Positions 43,674 to 55,887 of a stretch of 64,000 bases of DNA are shown in pieces. A program made the translations under genes and the position numbers. The first letter of the stretch is position 1. Each line of letters opens with the position of its first letter. Under the pieces are notes generated by a model. That model was not told where the DNA came from. It made no database searches and saw only the letters and a list, made by a program, of their open reading frames with translations. Where the stretch lies: positions 124,001 to 188,000 of the forward strand of contig JAVJAP010000349.1 in the NCBI GenBank assembly GCA_034770075.1. Reading direction: 5' to 3'. The stretch is from Aralia elata. Taxonomy: Eukaryota > Streptophyta > Magnoliopsida > Apiales > Araliaceae.

Positions 43674-46600
43674 TGTAACGATCGGGAATTTTAGATTTCC
43701 TTGTAACCCGAGTTATGTATGAATAAAATGAATTTTTATTTATATTTATATTATCATGTGTTATGTGCTTAAAATTGTGTTGCAACCTAGAAAATATGTA
43801 TGTGTTAAATTTTACGTGTTGTTGTGTCGTTGGAGTGAATAAATTGATTTTTGCAAAAATTTGTAAAATTAATATTCCCGGGGTACGTTTCCCGAGGCAC
43901 TATTCACGAGCACTATTCATGCCCGAATATTTTTGCGTCTCTTTCTATTAATTTTGTTAAGACGTGTATGCGAATGAATAATTTTTCTAAGTGACAGAAA
44001 TTTTATTGGAGCTGATATGTGATTTAATCTGTATCTGAAATGTATAATATGGGTGTTCCGAATAATTGGACAAATCCCATAATAAATATTTTTACGCATC
44101 CCAATAATTTATGGGAGTACCCATTTTAATTTTGGGTAGAGTTATTTACCAAATTTGGTACAAAAGTGGGAGTATTCGGGTATATTTATCTGTATATTTT
44201 GATTAATTGGAGAGGTAATTAAGCCTCAACCAATCAGGAGAGAGCATTAATTGTATTAGCCAATCACATGAGGGGGAATAAACCGTCACAGGACACTAAG
44301 CATGGGATTTTTAACTTCACCAAACATCCTCCTCAATTTGGTTTTCAAGAGCTCGGGTGAAGTATTTTCTGCATATCAATACATTCCATCTCCTCCTGAA
44401 GCACTCACCTTATCCTCCCATCAACTCATCCTCCTTCTCCCTTAAACCATCTGCATACTCCTCATTTTTCAAGCAAGGATAGAGAATACAGAGAGAGAGA
44501 GAGAGAACTATAGAGAGAGAAGGAAGAAGATTTGAAGAAGAAGCAAGCTACGGGAAGAAAAAGGGAAGAGGAAGGAGACGCATGAGAGCTAGAGGAAGGG
44601 GAAGGAGAATCCTAGTAGCTTCCATAGCAACCTTAGAAGCAAGAGTAAGAGGTAAATATCATCTTTCCTCCATTGTTAAAGTTTATGAGTTTTTGAAGCT
44701 TTCTTGATGGGTTTTACGTTTCTGGAGATTTTTGGTTGTTATTGTTCATTGTGGTTGCTTAATATTGTTACCAAGACACCTTCTAAACCATTAATACCTT
44801 CAAAGTGAAACAAAAACAAAGAATGATTCGGACCCAAGCTTAAGGAGGAAGATAATGGACTGTTTGGACCTTTGGACGATTAGAGGACAGTAAAGCCTTG
44901 ATGTTGTGATTATTTCAATTGTTTGTTGTTGGAATATTGTACTTCTATCGGTTGTGAAGATATCCTAATTTGAATGAATCAAAATGATACTAAAATGAAG
45001 TCACAGTTGCCATTTGTGTGAGATATTTCATGGTTGCGAAAAACAGAGCATGCAGTTTATGTTTTAGCTCAGGATTTGGTCATGTTAGTGATTATGGGTC
45101 GTCCTGAATTTGTGATATGTTGTAGCCTCGTGTCTTGGGAATTCATAGAATCTGTAAGGGATCAAATTGATCGAGTATAGGAAGAGTTATAGCAGCTGGA
45201 GCGAGGCGAGGTGGCTGTGTCGCGGTTCTGCAGGAACTCCAGTTCGCTACTGCAACTGCTACTGCATGGCGCCTGGTCCGGGTCGGGATAGGCCGGACCG
45301 GGTCGGGTCAAGCTGAACCGGGTTGGGCCGGATCAGGTCGGACCCAGTAAATTTTTCCCGCGAGTCTAAAACTTATATTTTTGTACAAAATGATTAGAAA
45401 CGCTTATATCTGGTTGAAGCCTTATGTGCTTAATTTATACCCGTGTCAACTAAAGCGATGTTGTCTTAAGGCGTAAATTGAATAAACTGATTGCAAATTA
45501 CGCTGGGCAGCCGCTCGCTCACCAGGAAGCGAGACCCCCGACTGGGTAAGCGTAGTGGCAATCAATGTCTTTTAATGATGTGATGACTGTTATGATACTA
45601 GTCCTTATGTGACTAATATTTATGGTGATTTTAATGAACTATGTAGGGTATTTTTGACGGACGATTAACGTCAAGATATTAACGCACGTACAAGGCAAGT
45701 TCCTTACTCAACCCTTATTTAATTGTGCAAGTTTTCCTTAACTCATTTATCTATCGAGCAAGTCTCCTATCTTATTCAAGTTATTATTGTGCAAGCTTAC
45801 TTACCCTACTCAAATTTATATTCGAGCAAATATTATTTATTGGGCAAGCTTTTTGAGTTTCTTGACTCCGTTCAAGTTACTTATCGATTTAGCAATTATT
45901 GTGCTAGTATTCATACTTTTATTCAACTACTGTAATGAAAGCCCATTTCAAGCAGTGTTATATACTGTGTGATTCCAAAGATTATGAATTGTTATTCATT
46001 CAAGATATTATTGATGTTATTATACATGTTGTTGAACCTTAAAGTTCTTTATTCCATAAACTGTTTGAAAGTTATGTCAAAGCTAATTACTTCAGCTAGA
46101 CACTTATTGATTTGTTTATTGAAGTGAGGTTAAGTCCTCTAACTATTATTGTTGTTAAGTAAAGTTGTCCGATCAAATTGCTTTGGTCCGGACTCTCATG
46201 TAAAGCTGAGAAGAACAACCCTCATAGTAGGGGAAATTATATAAACGTCGGGAACCGACACGCGCGTAAATGGAAAATGTAAGGATTATGCATAACGCCA
46301 GGTACTCTAGGCTGATCACCTATTGTACCAGTTTTGTGGATTATCGGATGAATTTCCAGTAATTCTACAATAGAGTTCTGTGCCTTGGTGCTTACTCAGT
46401 ATTGAATAGTCTCTTTCTTTGGGAAACTTTGAAATCCTTCGGTCCTTAGCGGCTACTATAACGGTGATGAAAGAAGTCATTTATTTCCTTGTGTTATCTA
46501 AATTTTTACTCCTGTGAGCTATAAAGTCATTCATGTGATTATTCACTGCAATAATACTTGCGGGGCAAATTTGTTGCTCACCCTTGCTTTCCTTAAAACA

Positions 46601-46896
46601 TTTCAGCTAGTGCGGCACGTGGCGAGAGCTCAGGAAAAGATAAGGGAAAGGGGAAAGCTACTGATTAGTGTATTTTGTTGTTCTAGAATTATCGTTTGTA
46701 TTAAGACATATTTACCCTTTTGTATTATGTTATTTTTGTAATAGTATTGGTTTCGAGACTTGAGACAGGTTTATTTATGTTATATCAATGTAAATATTCC
46801 TTTATTCCGTTATAAGTTATCGATTGTATAATTCTTGTGTTAGATAGTGATGAACCAGGTCCGTGGCTCAGGTGACCCGGATTTGGGGGCGTCACA
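43674..46896 (+). mobile_element. Large solo LTR (chromovirus-like, 3.2 kb)
   Basis: 3,223 bp bounded by TGTAACGATCGGG and ...GGGGGCGTCACA, with a perfect 5-bp duplication TTTAT (43669-43673 and 46897-46901). The ends resemble Del/Tekay-type LTRs. It contains a GA-rich run at about 44490-44530 and a GC-rich CGGGTCGG cluster at 45270-45350. No internal element sequence is present. It splits the X1 long frame; removing it and one TTTAT copy restores the frame exactly. Confidence 0.9.
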
Positions 46897-47854
46897 TTTA
46901 TCTTGTGGTGTTGGTTTTGATCTTTCAATTCCATTGATGTCGTTATCTGATGTTGCATTGGTTAATGTCGACGGGAAGGGAAAGGTTAGTTTTGTTGTGC
47001 AGGTTCAAGATGGGTTCGTACTCATCAAGGGGGAAAATATGGATCAATGTGCACATCAAATGGAACAATGCGTGGAAAGTCTAAAGGGAAGTGTTTTGGA
47101 TTTTGTTTTAGTAGACTTTGCATGTGATTTTGAGTTATTTGATTTCTTTGTGATTAAACAAAAGGAACTTGTTGATTTGTTTTGTTTTGTGTTTAATCCA
47201 GGAATTCAAAGGTGCTTGCAAATGCAACGTATTAAGTTTCAAATTTTGACATTTGATCCGGGTGCATTGAAGTGTATGTTAGTGCGAATGGTCGAGATCA
47301 TAAGGTTTACTTTTGATCCGGGAACTCGTCATTGGGAGTATTTGCGAATACGCGAGTTCATCACGTTGGTTTTTGATCCGGGAATTCGTGGATGGAAGTT
47401 GATGAAGTGTGAAGGGTTCTACATGCTGATATTTGATCTAGGAGGATATAGGACTTTTCATAGTTTTATTTGTTTTTATTTTACTATATATGCATTTGAT
47501 TTCTTAGGTAGAAATTTTGATTGCATGTTAGTTTTAGTTGCTTATTTAGTTTGTTTTGGTATAGTTAATACTTTGGAAGTGTCTGGAATACGTGTGGGAG
47601 AGCATCGTATTGATGTGGACAAGATCGTGCGTAAAGGAGTTCGAAAATTTGAGTTTCCAAGTTGTGATACAAGGAGCTTGCAGGGTGTTATGCTGATTCA
47701 ATCACTGCTTGGAAAGAGATGTCTACAAGTTGTTCATGTTGATACGTCGGAGTTGCCAGATGTTGCTATGTTCTTTGCAGGAGTTGGAGTTTTTGATGAT
47801 TACTTTCATTACTTTACTTGCATTGTTGATATTGCTTATATATTTCGTTTGTAA
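46897..47854 (+). pseudogene. Long open frame of X1, second part, with 20-residue repeats
   Basis: Continues the 42602 frame once the solo LTR is ignored (…SEFLSCGVGF…) and runs about 320 residues to a stop at 47852-47854. It contains four exact-length 20-residue repeats (47192-47431) and a hydrophobic stretch near HSFICFYFTIYAFDF. No known domain is recognisable to me; its position corresponds to the RNase H-integrase part of a Ty3 element. After the stop, 47920-47991 encodes a doubled block, NLFQEEG then RTNPFQEKG, which ends in the polypurine tract. Confidence 0.55.
47192..47431 (+). repeat. Four 60-bp in-frame tandem repeats
   Basis: Units at 47192, 47252, 47312 and 47372, each exactly 60 bp and opening TTTGATCCGG (TTTAATCCAG in the first); a fifth starts at 47432 and fades. 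Encoded units begin F(D/N)PG. Units differ widely after the first 12 bases, yet no length change has occurred. Confidence 0.85.
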
Positions 47855-47980
47855 GGTGAGTTTTGGGATTATGATTTGTTTGATGCTATTAACTTAATTT
47901 GTTTTTATGTAGGATCAGATTTATGGGTAAATCTTTTTCAAGAGGAGGGGATGTCAGATTTGAGGACAAATCCTTTTCAA

Positions 47981-47991
47981 GAGAAGGGGAA
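47981..47991 (+). promoter_or_regulatory. Polypurine tract of X1
   Basis: GAGAAGGGGAA directly before the 3' LTR start TGATGTG. A similar purine run (AAGAGGAGGGGA, about 47940-47951) lies 40 bp upstream as a duplicate. Confidence 0.8.
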
Positions 47992-49350
47992 TGATGTGAT
48001 CCTGACCAGGCTCGCATCAAGCGTCATCGGCTCTGCTCAAGCTTCGAGGGTTCAACAAATGAGTTCATGTAATTGGGCTAGAATCTACTCAAGGATGCTT
48101 ATATTGGAGCTCAATTCATATGAACATTTGGGAGAGAGTCATTCATGTGATTTGGAATTGCTAGATACGATCTATGTAGTAAGACCAAATCAATGCAAGT
48201 CAAGTATTCGAGATAGTGTTCGTCATGTTCGTTGGTATCGTCTAATCATTAATGAAGATATGTGTCAATTAATGCAAGGATTAGCGTTCTTACGACGTTA
48301 TGGATGTCCAAGAAAGCTGAAGAAGTTATGTTATATCATGGGACAACACGAGGTTGGACTGCACGGAAAACAAACTCAGAAGTTGGGATTCAGGTTTCTC
48401 GCCCCGGCGAGAATCGCAGGCTTATTTTTCTCGCCCCGGCGAGAACTCCTCTTGATATTTTCGCCCCAGCCCAAACTGAAGCCACCCCGGCGAAGACCTC
48501 TCTGGCCATTCTCGCCCCGGCGAGGATTCTAGTTCACATTTTCTCGCCCCGGCGAGAACAGGCGAATTAGCCTGACACGTTTTTTGAGGCACGCGGTTTT
48601 TGGCAGATTTCTTCTTTTATTTTAGGGATTTACATATCTTTTAGATTTTTATTGTAATTAGGATATTTATTAGATATGATTTGTTTTCCATATTAATTAG
48701 TTAGGTAGAATTTGATTTCCAATTGGATTTCTATTCCTTTTAGGATTTAGGGTTTTTTAGGGTTTTATTCTATTAGTATAAATAGAATACATGGCTTATG
48801 TAAGGAGACAACACTTTTTGATTAATGAAATTATTGTGAGATTCTTCTCATCTTTTGGTTCTTTAAGAATTCCTAGACTATTTTCTTAGTTTTCTTAAGA
48901 TTCAATTATCAACTTATCATACAACAAATCACAGTTGTGCGTGGCGTTATTCTACCACATCATTCAATCATACGGAGATTATCGTTTGAATTAAACGAGG
49001 GTCCAAGTATTGTTGGTGTTTCATCCTTCATACATTCAAATTGCTTGATCGACTATTCCAAGGTTTATCGTCTATATTCAGGCGAGGGATTAAGGATTCG
49101 AACGAGTTCCACCTTCTTTTTTTTGTTTTTTTTTTGTTAACCGTGGGTTTCCCGGACGTAACCGGACTAATCCCGCCGAACCCGGGTCAGCCTTTTCATA
49201 CGGGTTTGCACCCGCGTCCCCGTGGCCACAGCGGAGCATTTATTAGTGCCCCTCCAAGTGTTGCTAGTGGGATCGACTCCCACTAGCAACACTTGCTGGA
49301 AACGATCCGGGCGACGACCACCTCACGCAAGCGTGCCGTTGAGTCTATCA
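47992..49350 (+). repeat. 3' LTR of X1
   Basis: Starts TGATGTGATCCTG and ends GTCTATCA. TATA box at 48777-48784. The palindromic-word array starts at 48396. It is interrupted by a reverse SINE at 49113-49290, absent from the 5' LTR. Confidence 0.92.
49113..49290 (-). mobile_element. SINE, copy 3 (5' truncated, with inverted end)
   Basis: The oligo-T end on the plus strand (49113-49137) is the tail. The body matches the SINE at 17276-17488 from its GATCGACTCCCACTAGC region onward. The tRNA head is missing and replaced by an inverted copy of the adjacent 17 bp: arms 49256-49272 and 49278-49294, loop TCGAC. The empty site is seen in the 5' LTR near 39150 and in X2 near 60595. Confidence 0.85.
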
Positions 49351-51429
49351 ATATATATGTGCATGTACGCTAATCAAGATGAGACAAATAATAACAAACC
49401 CCTCAAAGAAATCATATTAAGCCCTAAACATTCAAAGATATTTGGAATATCGAACGTCGCCTTCTAACATGGTAAAACAATAGAGTATTAAATATTTAAT
49501 ATGAGTTTGTTGTGTCACCACAAGGCAAGTATTAAATATTTAAGATGTTGCCTTATCACATTTGATACTTATTAAGGAATTGAACATTACTGTTTTGTTG
49601 TGTCACCACAAGGACTGTATTTTTCTCTTCACATATATGGAAGTGCTAGGTTGGACTTAACTTGGATAATTTTGATTCGGATGTGTCACCACTTAATCAA
49701 AATAATCTAAGAGGCAAAATACAAGGAGTTACACAGTGATGTAATTGACAATAATTGTCTACCTATTTATTTATATATCGTTTGTGTGTCACCACAAGGC
49801 TATATACATTTGAAATGGGATCCTTATTCTCACTAGCAAATCTTTAATTAAATTTGCCGAAATATATAGGGAGAGTAATATAGTTTGATGAAAAATAGTG
49901 GGAGATACCAATTTCAATTAAGACCTAATTTATTTTGGTAATTAATAAAATGAATGTATGCTAAAATGTTGTTAAATTACAAATTCATTTAACAGAATTT
50001 TACAATGTCTAATTCACTATCACTGCGTAGCATATTAGATGCTAAGAAACCGGACCGAACTACACGGACTGGTTAAGGTATCTGAGACTAGTTCTCAAGG
50101 CTGAAAAAGCTATCTTATGTCCTTAATACGCCTATCCCTGCAATGGTTGCAGACAATGCCTTTGAAGAAGAGAATGTTACTTTTAGAAAGTGGCAAGATG
50201 ATGCACAATTGGCTCAATACATCATGCTCGCATCCCTGAGTAACAAGCTTCAGCGTCAGATGAAACTGTAGATGCTCCTACTATACTCATGCACCTTCAA
50301 GAAGTTGAATGGTAAGGAAAGTAGGACTATTAGATATCAGATATCTAAGGAGCTCTTCCGATCTAGAGTGACCGATGGCACTACAGTACAGACACATGTC
50401 CTCAAAATGATCAATTTGATTGAACAATTGGGACAACATGGTTTTGTAATGGATGGAGAGTTGATCCAAAATTTGATCTTGCAATCACTTCCGGACTCTT
50501 TCTCACAATTTGTTGTGAATTTTCACATGAACAAGCTAGATGTCAGCATGCCTGAGTTGCTTAAACATGTTAAAAACTGTAAAGAGACACTTCCCAACCA
50601 AGAAAGACCGAGTCTTAGTAGTAGATGATACTTCCAAGAAAAGGAAGCGGGCCAAAGGATCTTCTGAAAAGAAGAAGAATCAAAGAAGGAAAAAGGAAGG
50701 GCAATAATTAAGGACACTAAGAATAAAACTGATGCAGATAGCAAAGGAGTTTGCTTCCACTGCAATAAGCCTGAACACTGGAAATAAAACTGTAAGAAGC
50801 ATCTTGCAGTGGCTAACCAGAAGAAGCTTAGTTAAGCTTCAGTTACAGATATAGGTTTGTTCATGATTGAAATAAATCTTTCTGTAAGTCAAGGTTCTAC
50901 TTGGGTATTGGATACCGGCTATAGTTCTCATGTATGCAATCCAATACAGAGACTAAGCAGAAGTAGAAAGCTAAACAAAGTGTAAGTAATCTTACGTGTG
51001 GGGATGGAGCAATGGTTGCTGCATTAGCCGTAGGAACTTATAATTTAACGTTGCCTACGAGCAAGTCTATTAAGTTAATAAGTTGTTATTATGTTCCAGT
51101 TCTCTTTAGAAACATTATTGCTTTCGTTGTTGGACAAGGAAGGTTCTGGTATTATATTTAAGAACAATTGTTGTTCTATTTATAATGATAATATTTTATT
51201 TGAAACTGGAAGATTACTTGATGGACGTCGTATTCTTGACTTACATGAAAATAATTTTGCAAATTGAATAAACTAGTAAAAGAAAAGAAGATAGTCATTC
51301 AAAGAGTTGAATATGTGTATTTGATGAAATACAAGTCTGAATCATTTGAAACAGTTAGAATGGAGCAAAAAGGAGTTAAAACGAGTTCGTAGTAATGATT
51401 TTTGTAAAGCTTGTCAAGAACTCGAAGAA
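49351..51429 (+). mobile_element. Copia family Y, copy B, right part
   Basis: Resumes copy B after X1 and matches copy C from 55230 onward: a non-coding stretch with repeated TGTGTCACCACAAGG blocks, then gag from the ATG at 50006 and the start of pol. It stops near 51429, where a chromovirus-type LTR fragment begins. RT and the 3' LTR are missing. Confidence 0.85.
50006..50960 (+). pseudogene. Gag and protease remnant of Y copy B
   Basis: Starts MSNSLSLRSILDA, as in copy C. It is broken by several stops, but the segment 50290-50628 is open and carries the UBN2-type Copia gag (ELFRSRVTDGTT, MINLIEQLGQ, LILQSLPDSFSQFV, NFHMNKLDVSMPEL). A zinc knuckle, CFHCNKPEHW then a Cys, follows near 50752-50795, and the protease start WVLDTGYSSHVC near 50905. 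One knuckle residue context and several codons are degraded, so no product is expected. Confidence 0.82.
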
Positions 51430-52176
51430 CAGAGTATGAACTTTACACTTTGGCTTAAGATTTAGCCATGTTAATGTTTATGAGTAATTCTAAATTTTTG
51501 ATATGTTGTAGCCCCATAAGTTAGAGTCCATAGAGTCCGAAATGGACCAATTTGAACGTGTATTGAAGGAATTATGGAGGTTGGAGTGGTCGGAGGTCAG
51601 AGTCGCGAACTGGGAGCAAACCCAGAATCCGGCTACTGAAGAGTGACGTTGCAGCGTCACTCATAAGCCCTGCAGCTCACGCCGCAGCAAGGGGCAAGAC
51701 GGGAAAAGATCGGGACTCACGCCGTAGCATGAGACCCAAGCTCTAAGGCTCACGCCGTAGCGTGAAGCCCTATTATGGGAAAAACACGGGACTCACGCCG
51801 CAGCGTGAGGTCCAACTCTAAGGCTTGGCGCTGTAGTACTAGTGCCGTGTCCAGCCTGGGTTGGGTCGGTCAGACCGGATCGGGTCGGGGTCGGACCTAA
51901 TGAACTCTTTTCAGCGGGAATTGTCTATGCCATTTGTTTCGGCTAGACACGTACATGTTATTACTTTAAAAGCTATCCAAACCGATTGTTGGTATACATT
52001 CTTGGACTGAGAGAGTAACCCTTATTTAGGGGATTTTAATGTGTCGGTTGTCCGATGCAGTCAGAGTTAAATGTTATGCATATACATAGGGTACGAGAGG
52101 CTGATCCCCTCGAGTACTACTGACGGACCAGGCGTTTAAAAGGGTTAGTTGAATGACTGATCCTTTGGCCAAATAG
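51430..52176 (+). repeat. Fragment of a chromovirus-type LTR
   Basis: Matches part of the solo LTR at 43674-46896 from about its 45040 position (TGATATGTTGTAGCC, then the GGGTCGG cluster), with large internal differences and deletions. It lies between Y copy B and Y copy C, and neither end shows LTR termini. The array of palindromes at 51643-51836 is absent from the solo LTR. Confidence 0.72.
51643..51836. repeat. Phased palindromic-word array in the chromovirus LTR fragment
   Basis: Six words with a YYGYAG-like loop. The first is GAGTGACG/CGTCACTC (51643-51664). CTCACG-type words start at 51678, 51718, 51751 and 51792 (the last CTCACG-CCGCAG-CGTGAG), then a weak word has its loop at 51831. 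Loop-to-loop steps are 33, 40, 33, 41 and 33. The same spacing occurs in Y leaders. Confidence 0.82.
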
Positions 52177-53975
52177 TGAAAGTAGTATGCACACAAGCCA
52201 ATCATATTTGATATGATGTAGCATATACTTTGTAATCTTATTCGGTTGTTAAAGGCATTTTACTTTATCTAAATGGTGCTGTTATATTAAATGTGATAAA
52301 CCCATAGTTTTGAGCAATGCTTTTAGAATCATGATGGTGATCATGCTAATGAGATCTAAATTCTAGATAGCTCATAAACTAAAATTGTTCCTAATCGATG
52401 GATTACTAAAAAGGGGATTAATGAATCCGGATAGATTAGTACATACGTTGCTTGCTCTTATAAAGAGGATGATTGATCTCATAATCATTTGTGTGGAGAC
52501 ACTAAAGCAAGTATGTAGGTGCTTATTAGAGAATAAGTTCACTAAACGTGGCTCGCTAAGGAATACCTAATGGAGTTTTACTCGCCTGTCAATAGGAATT
52601 CCTCTAGTGATAGTAGTACAAGTGATCCTTGGACTTGAGATCATCATAGTATCTTGTGTATGATGAGTTATACTTTGACATTTCCCTTAAGACCTTTAGG
52701 GTATAACAAAGGGTATGATTGGGTATAATAAGTTGTACATGGAAATAGGTGAATGGTCAACAAAGAATCTACCACTTCTAGTAAAAGGAGAGAATGTCCT
52801 ATGTGATTCGATAAATGACGACTCAGAAGTCTTTGGCCAAAGCAGAATGAAATTAGAAAGGAGTTTCTAATTTGCATTAATCAGAGTTGCGCATTTGAGA
52901 ATCGAAATACATATAATTAAATAAAATAAGACTTGACAGTAATTCCATGTCTTATATTTAATTGGGACATTGTATGGTAGAAGGATTGAATTGTACGGTA
53001 ACTATTCACTGAAAGGTTCTTTTGTGATTAATGTTGAAATCTTAATTATCTGGAAAGTCGTTGATCGCTAAGGGGGCTTACCCTTATTGTAGAATAAATA
53101 TTATTTATTTAAATGAATTAAATAGTTTAATTTGTTTATTTAAATAAGATTAGAATTGTTCTAATTGATTTATTCACAACCAGTTTAATATGGAGAACCT
53201 AAAGGGTCACACCGCAAAAGAAAAATATTTATTTAAGAAGTAAATGGCATAATTGTAATAATAAGTTAAGTGTATTTAATTTAATCTATGGAGATAGAAT
53301 AAATTAAATAGCTTAATATTTATTATTTAATATTTTAGAAATATTAAATATAAATTAATAAGAGGAGTCTTATTATTATTATTACTATTACTATTATTTA
53401 ATTCCTAATAGGGATTGGGAATTAATTAATAGAAGTACTCTCCCATGAATTCCTAATTGGATTAGGAGCATAATTAATTAAAGGAGTTTAATTATAATAG
53501 AAACTCTAATCTTAAATAGTTTAGGGAAGAGTTATTCCTACATCTATAAATAAGAGGAGTCTTATCATAGATTAGGGTTACACACTCTTGCATTAGATTG
53601 TGGAGAGTACTTACAATTTCTATACAGATAGAAACTAGGGTTTTGCCAACACCCATCTTCTTGAACAACTATTATTCCTTGGTGGATCACCTCTAGAGGC
53701 CAAACACTTGGGTGGCCAACGTTGATCAAAGGAAAGAATTTAATCGGTGGAATTCAAAGAGAACGCGAATGAATTGGAGGTGAACTTGTACCCGAGGAAG
53801 CACGGTTCTACGAGGGTATAATTTCTTAATCTCTATCTCTTTCGTTAATTGATAATTGAGCACAAGGAAAGATCATGGTGATGGTTTGTATGAAAAATTT
53901 TAAAATCCGTTTTATCGCGCTTCCGCACTATTAATGTACTTTGATTGCATGTTCGCGTTATATACAAACCTAACA
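52177..53975 (+). repeat. 5' LTR of Y copy C
   Basis: 1,799 bp, TGAAAGTAGTATGC to ...CCTAACA. TATA box at 53545-53552. Without the SINE it is the empty-site version of the copy A LTR. Confidence 0.93.
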
Positions 53976-54093
53976 GTGGTATCAGGGCCTAACCTTGTGC
54001 TAATTATCGATTATGATTATTCCATGTGTGTATGATATGCGATTGGATCGAATTTTTTGGGCAGAACCTGTTTTTCCCGAAATCTGCTATGCG

Positions 54094-54211
54094 GTGCAGC
54101 TGCGCCGGCTCCTGTTCATTTTGGAGCGCAGCTGCGCCCAAACCCAAAAAGGTGTTTCTGGGGTTCAGCGCAGCTGCGCCGGTTCCCAGTTCATTCTGGG
54201 CACAGCTGCGC
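54094..54211. repeat. Phased palindromic-word array in the Y copy C leader
   Basis: Four words start at 54094 (GTGCAGCTGCGC), 54126, 54168 (both GCGCAGCTGCGC) and 54200 (GCACAGCTGCGC). Steps 32, 42, 32. It is one 74-75 bp double unit shorter than copy A. Confidence 0.9.
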
Positions 54212-55192
54212 CGGACGGCAGAATTCGAAAAATAATTTATTCTTCAATTAAAATAAATGGTTTATTTAATTGATATAAATTAAGAATAAAGGAGTTTATT
54301 CACATAATGGAATAGGATTCCATGTTTCCTTAAAAATAAAGATGTTTATTTTGATAAGGAATAGGATTCAACATATTTTATTTTTCCAACAATTTTAAGT
54401 TAAAATAAAAGAGTTTGTTTTGAACTTGAAATTGGATTCCATGTTAATTGAAATAAAAGAGTTTATTTTGATTTGGAATTTATTTAAAAATAAAGGGTTT
54501 ATTTTTATTCAAAATTGGATAAAATAATATAAAATAGTTTATTATGATTTAAATTTTGATTAAAATAAAGGAGTTTATTTTTGTTTCAAAATTAGATTTC
54601 TAGTAAACTTTTAATTGCCCATTAAATGATATCAATGCATATATGGAATGGTTTTATTATTCATGAGATGAATGTTATTTATTGATACATATGGAGATAT
54701 GTATGATAATAAATAGGGATTGATTATGGACTACTGACCAATGTGTGATTGGATTTATTTTAGTGGATGCTTGAATGAATGGGTTTTTATAAATGGGGTC
54801 TGCGTACCTCGTCTTCTCTAGTTTTTCTTGATGTAAATTCTATCTTCCTCCTATGTACCTCCCCTTGACTGCTGATCAAGGTTTCTATTTATTGTAAATA
54901 GTTTATGTAATAGGTTTAGTTAGAATTACTTGAAGAATTGGAGACAAAGGAGCAAGGAGCGCTTGAAGACCCGTTTGTAATGGAGCCCCGGTTTAAATGT
55001 AATAGTTATATTTAAATTTTGTTCTTGCACCCTAGGTTTGACCTTTTGGTTCACTTGGTGGCTCTAGTGAACCAAACTAGAATAAAAGTCCATAATCAAT
55101 CCGGGTAGAATATAGTATTCTATATGTGCATGCTTAATATATGTATATTATATATTATCCAACATGCTTCGCATGCCAAATAATATGACGCG

Positions 55193-55196
<4 letters not shown>

Positions 55197-55236
<40 letters not shown>
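55197..55236. repeat. (AT)n microsatellite in Y copy C
   Basis: About 40 bp of AT dinucleotides, the unoccupied homologue of the X1 target site in copy B. Downstream, 55240-55860 holds non-coding leader with several TGTGTCACCACAAGG blocks (near 55388, 55478 and 55660) and no coding frame. Confidence 0.85.
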
Positions 55237-55239
<3 letters not shown>

Positions 55240-55887
55240 CATGCGCGCTAAACAAGATGAAACAAATAATAACAAACCCCTCAAAGAAATTATATTAAGT
55301 CCTAAGCGTTCAAAGATATTTGGAATATCGAACATCGCCTTCTAGCATGGTAAAGCAATAGAGTATTAAATATTTAATATGAGTTTGTTGTGTCACCACA
55401 AGGCAAGTATTAAATATTTAAGATGTTGCATTATCACATTTGATGCTTATACATAGACTGAACGATGCTGTTTTGTTGTGTCACCACAAGGACAGTGTTT
55501 TTCTTTCGAATATATGGAAGTGCTAGGTTGGACTTAACTTGGATAATTTTGATTCGGATGTGTCACCACTTGATCAAAATAATCTAAGAGGCAAAATACA
55601 CGAAGTTACATAGTGATGTAATTGACAATAGTTGTCTACTTATTTATTTATATATCGTTTATTGTGTCACCACAAGGCTATATACATTTGAAATGGAATC
55701 CTTATTCTCATAAGCAAATCTTTAATTAGATTTGCCGAACTATATAAATTGAGGGTAATATAGTTTGATGAAAAAATGAGAGATACCAATTTAAAATAAA
55801 GACCTAATTTATTCTGGTAATTAATTAAGAAATGAATGTATGCTAAAATGTTGTTAAACTACAAATTCATTTATAGAATTTTACAAT

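Larger units (their letters stand above)
38028..49350 (+). mobile_element. Non-autonomous Ty3-like retrotransposon X1 (nested insertions inside)
   Basis: LTRs 38028-39215 and 47992-49350, primer site 39218-39229, polypurine tract 47981-47991. Inside are a short gag, a Lys/Glu-rich region and a long open region that echoes RT but lacks its catalytic residues. I see no functional protease, RNase H or integrase. A Y solo LTR interrupts gag and a chromovirus-like solo LTR interrupts the long frame. Without these the internal region would be about 3.7 kb. Mobility must have depended on enzymes from another element. Confidence 0.82.

Noticed and set aside
44490..44530. A GA-rich run that could be read as a polypurine tract inside the large solo LTR.
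   Set aside because: It is not next to an LTR start and is better described as a (GA)n microsatellite-like stretch.
47856..47912. GTGAGT ... TTTTTATGTAG flanking 57 nt near the 3' end of X1.
   Set aside because: The splice motifs look good, but the candidate intron is very short and lies after the stop codon, so it would not change the product. Kept only as a note.
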